A DNA stretch of 39,041 bases from Blastococcus saxobsidens (GCF_010682065.1 NZ_JAAGWG010000017.1:1-39041); one strand, 5' to 3'. Counted from the stretch's first letter, positions 1-8,359 are shown. Numbers and translations are program-made. The notes: generated from the letters alone by a model not told the origin.

Positions 1-61
1 TACCTCGTGGTGGAACTTCCTGCCATGACTCCATCCTTCCCAAGGAACGGAGTCTCCGGAC

Positions 62-649
62 TTGCCGGGGCGGTTCAGTCTGGAGTCGGCCGGTGCTGTT
101 GTCATGGCTGTGGAGCTGGGCGGACCACGTCTGGACGCACTCAGTGATTGGGTGCCCGGACGGCGGCCCGTGTTGCTCATCAACCGGAGCGCGCCTGGGG
201 ATCGCCAGCGCTTCACGCTGGCCCATGAAACCGGCCATGCCGTCATGCATGACATGCCCGGCTCAGACGCCGAGGAGCAGGCAGACCGGTTCGCCGCTGA
301 GCTGCTCATGCCCGCCGCCGACATCCGCGCCGCGCTGAGTAAACCCACGCTGGAAGGTCTCCTCCGGCTCAAGGCCCGATGGCGGGTGAGCGCAGCTGCC
401 CTCCTTCGGCGGGCCTACACGCTCGGCTTGATCAGCGACTACGCCTACCGCCGCCTGAACACGGAGATGTCAGCGGCGGGCTGGCGCAGCAGTGAGCCCG
501 CCGCGTTTCCTGCCGAACAACCACGCGCACTCGCCCACGCCTTGCACCAGGCCCGCCAGCGATTCGATGACCACGAGATCGCCCGACACACCCTCTTGCT
601 TCCCGAACAGCTTGAGCCGACCTTTGGAGACCCCGCCGTCCATGACTAA
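62..649 (+). CDS. ImmA/IrrE-family metallopeptidase, 5'-truncated
   Basis: The sequence shows the zinc-protease signature HETGH at residues 55-59, followed by the family's EEQADRFAAELLMP stretch that supplies the third ligand region. The C-terminal part (LGLISDYAYRRLN, then an MSAAGWR-like tail) also fits ImmA/IrrE proteins. These proteases usually cleave a repressor or are fused to an N-terminal XRE DNA-binding domain. Here no such domain precedes the protease: an in-frame TGA lies at 26-28, and the only starts are TTG 62, GTG codons, or ATG 104. The start is therefore uncertain and the gene is probably a truncated or frameshifted derivative of a longer XRE-ImmA protein. The stop overlaps the start of the next gene by 8 bp, so the two are translationally coupled. 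Confidence 0.7.
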   Translation: MPGRFSLESAGAVVMAVELGGPRLDALSDWVPGRRPVLLINRSAPGDRQRFTLAHETGHAVMHDMPGSDAEEQADRFAAELLMPAADIRAALSKPTLEGLLRLKARWRVSAAALLRRAYTLGLISDYAYRRLNTEMSAAGWRSSEPAAFPAEQPRALAHALHQARQRFDDHEIARHTLLLPEQLEPTFGDPAVHD

Positions 650-1745
650 CCCCAAAACGTCCCGCTCCACCTCGGTCGTCTCCCAGCTGGCCGATCGTGT
701 GCTCATTCAAGCCAGCTGTCCCGACGCCCTGAAGATTGCGGGAACCGTCGCTCCGATGGCCGGTGGAATGGTGGTAACCGGGCCCGAGGCCCTGCAGGCG
801 GTCGGGCGCATCCGCCGAGCCAACTCCTCGGTTCTGCTCTGCGCCGACACCGCCGCGGAGACACGGGTCGCGGCCACCGCGGAGGCGCCCTTCGAGCTGG
901 GCGAGGCGAACCTTATCGACGAGCCGTCACTGCAGCGGAGCCTCGACGCCCAACGTGAGCGCGGCGCGTCCGTCGCTCTCACGCCCACCGGACACATCGC
1001 AGCCGGCGACAGCGCGGCCCTCAAGGCCGCCATCCGTCAGACCGACAAGCTGCAGGACGACGACATCGTCGTGCGACTGCCCTGCGACGTGGCATGGGCG
1101 ACCAAGACGTACAGCAAGCAGCTGGCCGCCGTCATTGCCACCAGCAACCACCCTGTCGCCCTCTCCCTCGCCGCAGATCAGGACCCCCTGACTCGTGCCG
1201 GCGTGGCCGAGGAGCTCTGGGCCATGGCGGCGACGCACCCGCATCTCATCCTCTGGCGCACCGACCTGGCCGGACTGGCTCACCTCGTCAATGGAGGCCT
1301 CGCAGCAGCCATCGGGTTCTCCTCCACCCTCCGCCACGGCACCAGCCCCGACCGCCCGGGATTCGTGAACAACCGGCAGGACAGGACGCCGGATGTGCTC
1401 CTGCCAGACTGGATGCGTTACATGAAGGGGAGCAAGATCGAAACCGTCTTCGCGGCGACGTCTGCGCCCCGCTGCCACTGCCGCACCTGCCGTGGACAGA
1501 TGCTGGACCGATTCGACAGCACCACCGCCGACAAGCTGACCGCCCACCTGCACAACGCCGCCGTGTTGCAGCAGCTGATCGGAGCCATCGACCGTCTTGA
1601 CCGCAGTGCGCGGCACGACTGGTGGCGGCAGTCCGTGGCGCTGGCGTTGACCAAGCACACAGAAGCGACCGCCCAGACCAACGTTCAGCTCAACGCGTCG
1701 CGGGCGCTGCGGACCTGGTCTCAGCTGCCGGCCATGGCCGGATGA
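642..1745 (+). CDS. TGT-like zinc-site protein of unknown function
   Basis: A 367-aa protein. I chose ATG 642, which overlaps the upstream metallopeptidase by 8 bp, over the longer open frame from 492. Residues 278-283 read CHCRTC, followed 19-21 residues after the last cysteine by HLHN and a helix (AAVLQQLIGAI). This is the arrangement C-x-C-x2-C...H-N seen at the zinc site of tRNA-guanine transglycosylases (TGT, and the DNA-modifying relative DpdA), which are TIM barrels. The rest alternates hydrophobic strands and helices, compatible with a barrel (for example SSVLLCAD, DDIVVRLPCDV, HPVALSLAAD, HLILWRTDL). The usual nucleophilic aspartate motif of TGT is not evident; the equivalent stretch reads IGFSSTLRHG. 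Function is unknown: it could be a base exchanger with an altered active site or a binding protein. Confidence 0.5.
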   Translation: MTNPKTSRSTSVVSQLADRVLIQASCPDALKIAGTVAPMAGGMVVTGPEALQAVGRIRRANSSVLLCADTAAETRVAATAEAPFELGEANLIDEPSLQRSLDAQRERGASVALTPTGHIAAGDSAALKAAIRQTDKLQDDDIVVRLPCDVAWATKTYSKQLAAVIATSNHPVALSLAADQDPLTRAGVAEELWAMAATHPHLILWRTDLAGLAHLVNGGLAAAIGFSSTLRHGTSPDRPGFVNNRQDRTPDVLLPDWMRYMKGSKIETVFAATSAPRCHCRTCRGQMLDRFDSTTADKLTAHLHNAAVLQQLIGAIDRLDRSARHDWWRQSVALALTKHTEATAQTNVQLNASRALRTWSQLPAMAG

Positions 1746-1755
1746 CGTCTGTCGC

Positions 1756-2415
1756 TCAGCCGCCGAGCACGCGGTCGGTCACTCGCTCGACGAAATGCCA
1801 CGCTGCAGGCGTGTGCCGGGACGGACGGAACGGCATGGCGTCGATCAGCTGACGTCCGTCGACCGTGCACACACCGACACCCAGTCGCTGCGCCTCTGTA
1901 ATCACCGGCGTTGCTACGCGATCGCGGTTACTCACCAGCGTTCGACTCATGAACGGCGCGTACTGCGAGAGCTGATGGATCGCCGTCACCGACGGGCCAG
2001 ACAGCAGGGTCACATGCTTGAGCCGTACCGCGGGAACGAGCCGGCGCACCACCTCGTGGCGGCCCACCTCGCACACACCCACTTGCGCCCGACGCAGTCG
2101 ACGAATCTGCACCGCCGTAAGGCTGTCCCGCAGCACGGGTAGGTCGCTCGGAAGTTCAGACAACGTCCTCAGCAGATCGCGGTCCGGAACTCCCGTCAAC
2201 GACACCGCCTCGCGTCGCTGCAACTCATCACGCACCGGATCGAAGAACACCGTGAAGCCGGGCCCCCAGGGCACGGACTCGATGCCGAGGTCTACGACGC
2301 CCTGAGCCAACACCCCAAACGCCAGTTCCATCAGCGGCCACCCCGGCGGCCGTCGCTGAGTGCACGGCGGGATCGGCGCGTCGTGGTCAACCGGGTGGAT
2401 CTGTCGACGGTCCAT
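1756..2415 (-). CDS. Hypothetical protein, convergent with the TGT-like gene
   Basis: A 219-aa open frame with strong GC bias at third codon positions, ending 10 bp from the stop of the TGT-like gene, tail to tail. I recognise no family. It contains an aromatic-rich stretch near residue 44 (ESVPWGPGFTVFFDPV), a middle part rich in Arg and Val (RLVPAVRLKHVTLLSGPSV), and a C-terminal half with SRTLVSNRDRV and LGVGVCTVDG. There are no membrane segments or signal peptide. Starts are ATG 2415 (used here) or ATG 2331; neither has a convincing ribosome site, but the peptide between them keeps coding-like codon use. The tight convergence with the ImmA/TGT-like pair may be accidental or may mark a small module. 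Confidence 0.5.
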   Translation of the reverse strand: MDRRQIHPVDHDAPIPPCTQRRPPGWPLMELAFGVLAQGVVDLGIESVPWGPGFTVFFDPVRDELQRREAVSLTGVPDRDLLRTLSELPSDLPVLRDSLTAVQIRRLRRAQVGVCEVGRHEVVRRLVPAVRLKHVTLLSGPSVTAIHQLSQYAPFMSRTLVSNRDRVATPVITEAQRLGVGVCTVDGRQLIDAMPFRPSRHTPAAWHFVERVTDRVLGG

Positions 2416-2704
2416 TTCGGGCTCGACACGCCATGGTTCACCGGCTCCGCACCCCTTGTCTTCGGCCCGTCTCGGCAGACGTTGGGCAACGTGGCGACCA
2501 TAGCTGCGCAGCCGTCGCCCTCCTCGACGCGGTGGCTACAAAGCTGGGGGCCGAAATTGTGGCGGCCTCGGCTTAACCCGCCTGACGGGGGACGCAGCCA
2601 CGGCGCTCGGGCTGACCAGGTGCAGGCCGGATGGAGCATCAGCTGTGACGGCCGGTCGTTGGCGTCGCGCTTGACGGGGATCGGTGCGCAGGCGCGGTTG
2701 GCTG

Positions 2705-3823
2705 TCATTTCGCGCCGCGGGCCCCAGCGCTCATGGCAGCAGCCAGAGCGGCGTCTCGCTCCTGTTCGGCGCGCTGGTAACGCAGCGCCGCGGCGGGGGA
2801 GGCGTGCCCGAGTCGGTGCATCAACTCCCTGGTGGTGGCGCCGTGCCGGGCGGCGACGGTGGCGCCCCAGCCCCGCAGGTCGTGTAGATGAGAGCCGGGC
2901 GGGAGTCCGGCTGCCTCGGCTGCTGGAGCCCACACCCTTGCGGAAAAGTTGTTGCGCCGGATCGGCCCGCCCTTGGGTCCTACGAAGACCAGCCCCTGTG
3001 CGCCAGGCTGGGCGTAAGTCGCGAGGTGGTGCTCTAGGTCGTCGATGATGTGCGGCGGGATGGCTACCGTTCGCCGGCCGGCGGCCGACTTCGGCGGTCC
3101 ATAGGAGCGTCCTTGCCCGATCACGTCGACGACGGAGCTCCGAACGCTCACGGTGCCTGCCGTCAAGTCGAGGTCTTCTCGGCGGAGCGCCGCAAGTTCA
3201 CCTATGCGCAGGCCCGTCCACGCGGCCAGGAGAATCAGCGCTCGCCAGCGATCCTCGACAGCATCGACGAGCGCCTGGACCTGAGCGAGAGCGAACATCG
3301 GTCGCTCGCTGGATCGTTCCTGCCCAGCCCCACGGATGGAGCATGGGTTCCGAGCGATGAGGTTGTCGTCCACCGCCGTGGTGCAGATGGCACGCAGCAG
3401 CCGGTAGCACTTTGCTGCCGTGACCTGGCCCGGTCCGTCTGGACCGCTGAGCGTTCCGTACCAGGCCCGGACGGCGGACGCGTCCATCTGGCGCAGTGGC
3501 GTCGACCCCAGCGCGGGGACGATGTGGTTCTTGAGCTGTGCCCGGTAGAGCTCGGCTGTGCGGGGGGCCAGCGGTCGGCCGCGGACGAGGCGGGTGTCGA
3601 CCCACCGTTCGGCGTAAACCTTGAGGGTCTCCTGCCCGGCCTTCGGGTCGATCCAGCTGCCCGAGTCCAACTGGGTCTGCACCTTGGCGAGCCACCGATT
3701 GCCGTCAGCCTTGGTCGCGAACGTGTGCGGCGCCGAGACCTGCTCGCCCGAGCCATCCGGGTATCGAGCTTGGTAGCGGCCTGAGGGAAGCCGGCGGACC
3801 GTGCCCCAAGCCCTTCGACCCAT
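2705..3823 (-). CDS. Tyrosine site-specific integrase (phage/ICE type)
   Basis: A 372-aa recombinase. ATG 3823 is chosen because AGGAGG sits 6 nt upstream on the coding strand; the open frame runs further but without coding character. The N-terminus starts with RRLPSGRYQARYPDGSGE, typical of the arm-binding AP2-like domain. A SAM-like core-binding domain follows (YAERWVDTRL...LRQMDASAVRAWYGTL), then the catalytic domain. Visible catalytic residues are Arg206 (TGLRIGEL), His314 and Arg317 (HDLRG), His340 (RLGHAS) and Tyr349 (RYQRA), so the enzyme looks intact. It would catalyse integration and excision of a mobile element with the excisionase encoded upstream at 4132-4392. The xis-int order resembles actinomycete integrative elements; no replication gene is seen beside it. 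Confidence 0.93.
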   Translation of the reverse strand: MGRRAWGTVRRLPSGRYQARYPDGSGEQVSAPHTFATKADGNRWLAKVQTQLDSGSWIDPKAGQETLKVYAERWVDTRLVRGRPLAPRTAELYRAQLKNHIVPALGSTPLRQMDASAVRAWYGTLSGPDGPGQVTAAKCYRLLRAICTTAVDDNLIARNPCSIRGAGQERSSERPMFALAQVQALVDAVEDRWRALILLAAWTGLRIGELAALRREDLDLTAGTVSVRSSVVDVIGQGRSYGPPKSAAGRRTVAIPPHIIDDLEHHLATYAQPGAQGLVFVGPKGGPIRRNNFSARVWAPAAEAAGLPPGSHLHDLRGWGATVAARHGATTRELMHRLGHASPAAALRYQRAEQERDAALAAAMSAGARGAK

Positions 3824-4131
3824 GATGACCTCCTGCTTCTCTCCGCCGGCATGAGAATGCGGTGGTGCCGACCCGGACGGCGGCGGCTGCGCCGATCGGT
3901 GGACAGCCGTCCACCTGTTCCACACAGCACTTGACTTTTTCGGGGTGACGCGTCGCTGGCGAAGCTGGGGGGCTGGTCTCATCTGCGGCGCGTGCGATCT
4001 CGCTGCGGGCACGAGGTCGGTTGTGTCGCCGCCAGGACGACGTCCAGGTCGGTGGCGTAGTGACGCGGAAAGATCGTTGGACGGGCCGGAACTCGCTGCC
4101 CGGGCCCCTTCCACGCGCGCCGCGAGTTGAG
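3824..4131. other. Gap between excisionase and integrase genes
   Basis: About 300 bp with open frames on both strands but none with recognisable protein features or sensible codon use. The part nearest 3823 holds the integrase ribosome site. I see no attachment-site candidate, since no piece matches either tRNA gene of the window. Confidence 0.4.
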
Positions 4132-4392
4132 CTACCCCTCGCTGGCGACACGTCCGGCCTCGATGAAGTCGTCGAGGGTCGAACGCTGGAGCCTGACGTA
4201 CTTGCCGAGCTTGACGTACGTGATCCGCCGTTGAGCGATCAGCCGGCGGACGAACCGCTCGCCGGTTCCCAGATAGTCCCCGGCCTCCGCGACTGTCAGC
4301 AGCTGGTCGTGGTGCACCGGGGCAGCCTCCTCGCGGGGGAGGGGCAGCGGGCCGCGGGAGCCCGGAGCCCGAGGTCGCTGCACATGGCCCAT
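4132..4392 (-). CDS. Excisionase-like MerR/HTH_17 DNA-binding protein
   Basis: An 86-aa protein. The C-terminal about 55 residues form a winged-helix excisionase domain: LLTVAEAGDYLGTGERFVRRLI, then a wing YVKLGKYVRLQRSTLDDFI. This is the helix-turn-helix_17 pattern of Xis and recombination directionality factors. ATG 4392 is preferred because GGAGGG lies 5 nt upstream; a longer version from ATG 4461 would add an acidic, low-complexity leader without a ribosome site. It stands directly upstream of the integrase on the same strand with a roughly 300-bp gap. The likely role is to bias the integrase toward excision, though proteins of this type can also act as regulators. Confidence 0.8.
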   Translation of the reverse strand: MGHVQRPRAPGSRGPLPLPREEAAPVHHDQLLTVAEAGDYLGTGERFVRRLIAQRRITYVKLGKYVRLQRSTLDDFIEAGRVASEG

Positions 4393-5559
4393 CTCGCCCT
4401 CCTCGTCATCGGCCCGTGCGCCCGTATCCGACGCCGCGCGCTCACCCGGAGAAGGCGCCATGCTCGGCCGTTTGATGACATCCCCGGCGGAAGTTCGCTG
4501 CCTTCGGATCTCCGGCAGCCCGGGCCCATCGCCGACAGGGGCGTGTGTTGACTGCGCCGGCGGTTGCCGCAGTTCCTCCAGTCCAGCGACGGCTCGGGGC
4601 AGCGTCCCGCGGTCGTTGCGAAGCGAGTCGGTCCGCCGGTCGTAGCGCGGGCATCGACGGCGTCGCGCTGCGAGGTCCGCACGGCTGAGGGCTTCCGGGG
4701 ACTGCTCGCTCCGATCGCGGGCGCTGGCACACCGCACGCACTAGGAGCGCTGTTGCGAACGACGGCTACGCGCTGCGCTAGGCCAGTCGTAGGTGCCACC
4801 AGCGGCCCAGGAGGTCCACGTGCACGCGATCGGCAGGGAACAGCCGCAGCGATCGGCGTGACGTCACCCCGTCAGCGGACTTCGCACCGAGCACCCCACC
4901 AGCTACGGAAGCGCGTCCTCACCTGAGCGCTTTCCCCGGCCATCTCGACTGCCGAACCGCCAAACACCACGACCTGACACACCTCATGCATCCAGGACTC
5001 TGCGACCGTCATGCCAGCAGACGGCGAAGGGGTGACAGGGTGCGTGCGCCGGCGCTCGGCTAATCGCGCGAGGGTGACCGGGCGCCTGAGATGGCCCGCC
5101 GAGGACCTGGGCCTGGCGTGCTGCCGCTCAGTGGGGCGCCGGTCGGGGTGACATCAGAGACGGCTTGGTCGTCGCCGGCATCCTTGCGCCTTGTCGTCGT
5201 CTGTAGCCACCTCCTCTACGGAACGGTTCCGACGTCACCGACGACGCCGATGCCTACTGGAGAAATGCCACCGTGCGGCTCAGAGCCCTGATGGCAGGTC
5301 GGGCGCACCACCTTGCGGCAACCAGCACCAAATCCCCGACCCCTAAATGCAAGACGTGTGTCGGCTCGTGATCTTGGTATCTCCAGTGGCTCTTGAGAGC
5401 GCCGGACCTAGGGACCACCCTTGCATGTCTAGCCAGAGCTGCGGGGCCGCAGAAGGCACGACGGTTGAGGGGTCTGGTCTCTGCTGCGCGGCCGGAGTGG
5501 TGGCGTGGTTCGGCTCGAAGCTGCCGGAACTGTCGGTGGTAACTGGTTCTCTATATGGC
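4393..5559. other. Gene-poor stretch of the island
   Basis: Nearly 1.2 kb with only short overlapping open frames on both strands and no recognisable domain, SD-start pairing or RNA gene. In an integrative element one would expect replication or transfer genes upstream of xis; none can be read here. It probably holds decayed element sequence plus the promoters of the excisionase (left end) and the DUF4238 gene (right end). Confidence 0.45.
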
Positions 5560-6618
5560 GTGAGCAGTAGCCGCCGGAAACGCCATCACGTCGTACCGCG
5601 CCTGCACCTTCGCGGCTTCGCGACTTCGGACGGCCTACTCACTCAGATCGACCTCAACACCGGACATCAGCGTGACGTCAGCGTCGGCGACGCCGCCGTG
5701 ATCCGCGACTTCTACACGGTCGTCCTCCCCGACGGAACTCGGACGGATGCCTGGGAGCGGTGGCTCAGCGATGTCGAGAACGAGATCGCGCCGGCGCTCC
5801 GACGGGCCGTCGCGATGCCGACGTTCCAGTTGACTAGTGACGATCGTGAGCGACTCGCTCGGTGGATCGCGCTCCAGTACCTCCGAGGACCATCCAACCG
5901 TCGGCAACTGGACGAGATCGCCTCGATGACCATCCGGATGCAAGTCAGCATGGGAGGCCTTGCATATCTGCGGCATGCCATGAGCCAAGGTTTGGGTCGT
6001 GACGTCACGATGTCGGAGGCCGAGGATGTCTGGGACGACATCACCTCGCGGGACGGACCTGACATTGCGGTTACCGGTGATGAGCACCTCGAAATTCTCT
6101 TGAGGATGTACGACACGGCGAGCGCGACGATTTATGGACGTTCTTGGGGGCGTATTCGGTTCGAACGGCACCGTCTTGCAGTCTCAGATGCCCCCGTGAA
6201 CCTTGTGCCTGGCGAGGACTACCTTGCAGCAGGTCTCGCCGGGGCCCGAGCGATCACAGTTCCTTTGGACCGTCAGACTTTGTTGTGGCTCGAACTGCCG
6301 GGCGAGCTTGGTCCACCGGAGGACCGGGACCTTGAGCCGACCTCTGTCATCGCGCGTGCCCACAACCACATCGCCGTGGCCGGTGCCGAACGTTTCGTCT
6401 ACTTCCACCCGGCCGACGACCCAATTCCGGCGGACGCCGCCCCGCGGCCTCGACCGAAGCGCCTTGAAGTCGTGGGTGGCGGCTTGGACCTGGTCAACCG
6501 AGACCGACCTCTGACAGACGTCCTTGAACAGATCGCAGCACGCAGCAACCGTTCCGCTGACTCTCTAATCGCGGACTATAAGTGGCCAATCTCGGGATAC
6601 CGACCGCGAGCCTGTTAG
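5560..6618 (+). CDS. DUF4238 domain-containing protein
   Basis: A 352-aa protein when read from GTG 5560. The DUF4238 hallmark follows at once (KRHHVVPRLHLRGFA; the family consensus is HH-x-VP-x3-L-x2-F). Later parts match the family layout: an acidic WLSDVENEIAPALRRAV segment, a helical RERLARWIALQYLRGPSNRR region, and a strand segment with SDAPVNL. The family's biochemical activity is not established; members occur in mobile islands next to defence genes, so a role in phage conflict is only inference. The open frame continues upstream to 5347, but that extension is cysteine-rich and not family-like. No Shine-Dalgarno precedes GTG 5560. GC is visibly lower than in the core genes, consistent with transfer. 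It faces the HEPN gene tail to tail. Confidence 0.75.
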   Translation: MSSSRRKRHHVVPRLHLRGFATSDGLLTQIDLNTGHQRDVSVGDAAVIRDFYTVVLPDGTRTDAWERWLSDVENEIAPALRRAVAMPTFQLTSDDRERLARWIALQYLRGPSNRRQLDEIASMTIRMQVSMGGLAYLRHAMSQGLGRDVTMSEAEDVWDDITSRDGPDIAVTGDEHLEILLRMYDTASATIYGRSWGRIRFERHRLAVSDAPVNLVPGEDYLAAGLAGARAITVPLDRQTLLWLELPGELGPPEDRDLEPTSVIARAHNHIAVAGAERFVYFHPADDPIPADAAPRPRPKRLEVVGGGLDLVNRDRPLTDVLEQIAARSNRSADSLIADYKWPISGYRPRAC

Positions 6619-6630
6619 CGACGCTTTTGC

Positions 6631-6670
6631 GAGGTAGCGAGGTAGCGAGGTAGCGAGGTAGCGAGATAGC
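6631..6670. repeat. Tandem 8-bp repeat GAGGTAGC, five units
   Basis: Four exact copies of GAGGTAGC (6631-6662) and one variant GAGATAGC (6663-6670) directly follow the DUF4238 stop codon region. Confidence 0.95.
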
Positions 6671-6682
6671 GCTTCAGCGCTA
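6667..6682. terminator. Hairpin between convergent DUF4238 and HEPN genes
   Basis: TAGCGC (6667-6672) and GCGCTA (6677-6682) form a perfect 6-bp stem with a TTCA loop. An alternative pairing uses GGTAGCG of the repeat with CGCTACC at 6678-6684. There is no T-tract, as is common for actinobacterial terminators; its place 50 bp after the stop fits a terminator role. Confidence 0.5.
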
Positions 6683-6866
6683 CCGGGAAGCGCGCCCGAG
6701 CGGATGCGCGACGACGCGGCAGGGCGAAGCCCTGAGCGTTGACCCGCCGCCCCACAGCGAGGCGCCGGTCCCGCAGAGCGAACCGGTGCAGCCACCGACT
6801 CCGCCGTTTGAGCCGGATGTAGCCGATCGATCATCAGAGCGCGACGGCACCGACGCTCGGAGCAGA

Positions 6867-6894
6867 GAGCATCGAGCATCGAGCATCGAGCGTC
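6867..6894. repeat. Tandem 7-bp repeat GAGCATC, four units
   Basis: Three exact GAGCATC units followed by GAGCGTC lie immediately before the stop codon of the minus-strand HEPN gene, so the 3' end of that transcript carries the repeat. Confidence 0.9.
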
Positions 6895-6895
6895 G

Positions 6896-8359
6896 TTAGG
6901 AGGAATTCTCTCCGCCTTGGTCAGCGGCGTGCTCAGCGCGCCCTTGACCGCTGATGAGCGAGAGGACCAGGTCGTCGTTCGCGATGCGTCCGATCAGCTC
7001 GGGCTTGTCGAGAACTGCACCGAGCAGGGCTGAGAGCACGACAGAGCCGATGGCGTTGGCGCTGAAGGTCTCGCCGAAGGCCTTGACGGTGTTGTTGTCG
7101 TTGGCCTTGAGCTTGCCATGGACGATCTTGGAGCGGCGGGCGTAGAGGTTCTTCACGGTTGTGAAGAACAGCTTGGGGTCGGCTCCGAGGGCGTATGCGA
7201 GCACGGCCGAGGTCCGCAGTGCGAGCTTGTAGGTGATCTCGTTGGACTCGCTGTCGCCGACAAGGGCCTCGATGCCGATGCAAGCGTCGACGACTGCATC
7301 GATGGGGTCGGATCGACACGCGGCCGACAGGAGCCGCCGAGCTGCTAGCTGAATCTCATGGGGAGCGCCGGCAAGAGTCGCGTAGCGGCGCTGGGTCTGA
7401 TCTTGGGAAAGCGGTTCGGTCCTGCTGCGAGTCGCTAGGTCCTTGAGCCTCGTCGACGATCGTTCGTGAGTCCAAGACCAGCGACCGGCCGCAGGTAGGC
7501 CTGCAATCCACCACTCTGCCCAGTTGTTGGGCCGGTAGAGGACATGCTTGATGCCAAAGTTCACCGCTGAGATGGCGCCGACCTGTAGCAGCTGGTCCAG
7601 GCCGGCGAGGTTCAGTCCCGTCGGGTCAGCGAATCCTGAGACCGGGTCCAAGGTGACCGGGACCTGCGGATGCACCCAGAGGTGGGTGGCTCCGAGCAGG
7701 AGCTGCTCGTCGTAGCGCTCGAGCTGAGACCCAGGCCAGCAAGCCGCCAGCAGCTCGTCGCCGAGTTCTTCGATGCGCACAGAGCCATCTGGCGCGGGGC
7801 TATCGAAGGACAAGCCATAGAGCGGCACGAGGACATCAACGGTGAGCATCTGGCCATCTGCCGACTGGCCCAGCAGCCCTCGCTCCAGAAGCAGGTAGTG
7901 GTCGGCGAAGACGTCAGCGTCGAAGGACCATCCCGCGATGTGGATGTGGCGATCGACCAGGCGACCGATGAATTCGCTCGCCTTCATCCCAAAGAAGCGC
8001 TCGGCCCAGGAGCGCTGCTGCAAGATCTCCCCTCCGCTCAGGTGCTCGAAGTAGGCCGGGACCGAACGGAGGTAGGCGTGGAAGTCGCCGTAGCCGTCGA
8101 GGCTCTCGTAGGGAACCTGGTTGGTCGTAGCGACGTAGTCCTCTTCGAGAAGCGAGGCGTAGTTGGGCGGCGGGTCGTTCGAGGTCTGGACCCGAGTTCC
8201 GTCAGGGTCCCGCTCGATACGAACGAAGTTCGAGTTCGCCTTCGGTTCCACCCCAGCGTCGATGGCGGCTTTCAGTGCCGGCAGCGCCGAACGAACGCAA
8301 CGCTCCGCAAGTGCGGCCAGGGTTTCGTCCCACGCCGGGGCGCCGGGAGAAGTGGTCAC
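6896..8359 (-). CDS. ApeA-like HEPN-domain protein
   Basis: A 487-aa protein from GTG 8359, chosen because GGGGGA lies about 7 nt upstream; the frame is open to 8425. The C-terminal 150 residues show an ApeA-type HEPN domain: an all-helical segment (IDAVVDACIGIEALVGDSESNE), then LRTSAVLAYALG, then the signature YARRSKIVHG with R409-x4-H414. This Rx4-6H motif is the catalytic site of HEPN ribonucleases, known from abortive-infection, Cas and toxin proteins. The N-terminal two thirds are mixed alpha/beta and lack a motif I recognise; in ApeA-like proteins this part is thought to sense the trigger. No antitoxin gene adjoins it, so it may be a self-contained abortive-infection protein. Location in the island fits; the defence role is inference. 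Confidence 0.7.
   Translation of the reverse strand: MTTSPGAPAWDETLAALAERCVRSALPALKAAIDAGVEPKANSNFVRIERDPDGTRVQTSNDPPPNYASLLEEDYVATTNQVPYESLDGYGDFHAYLRSVPAYFEHLSGGEILQQRSWAERFFGMKASEFIGRLVDRHIHIAGWSFDADVFADHYLLLERGLLGQSADGQMLTVDVLVPLYGLSFDSPAPDGSVRIEELGDELLAACWPGSQLERYDEQLLLGATHLWVHPQVPVTLDPVSGFADPTGLNLAGLDQLLQVGAISAVNFGIKHVLYRPNNWAEWWIAGLPAAGRWSWTHERSSTRLKDLATRSRTEPLSQDQTQRRYATLAGAPHEIQLAARRLLSAACRSDPIDAVVDACIGIEALVGDSESNEITYKLALRTSAVLAYALGADPKLFFTTVKNLYARRSKIVHGKLKANDNNTVKAFGETFSANAIGSVVLSALLGAVLDKPELIGRIANDDLVLSLISGQGRAEHAADQGGENSS

Noticed and set aside
4780..4925. A short minus-strand frame ending RVHVDLLGRWWHLRLA
   Set aside because: Under 50 codons, without a ribosome site or a family I recognise; it could be a decayed gene end but cannot be supported.
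5347..5559. N-terminal extension of the DUF4238 gene
   Set aside because: The extra 71 residues are cysteine- and glycine-rich and unlike the family, whose signature starts right after GTG 5560.
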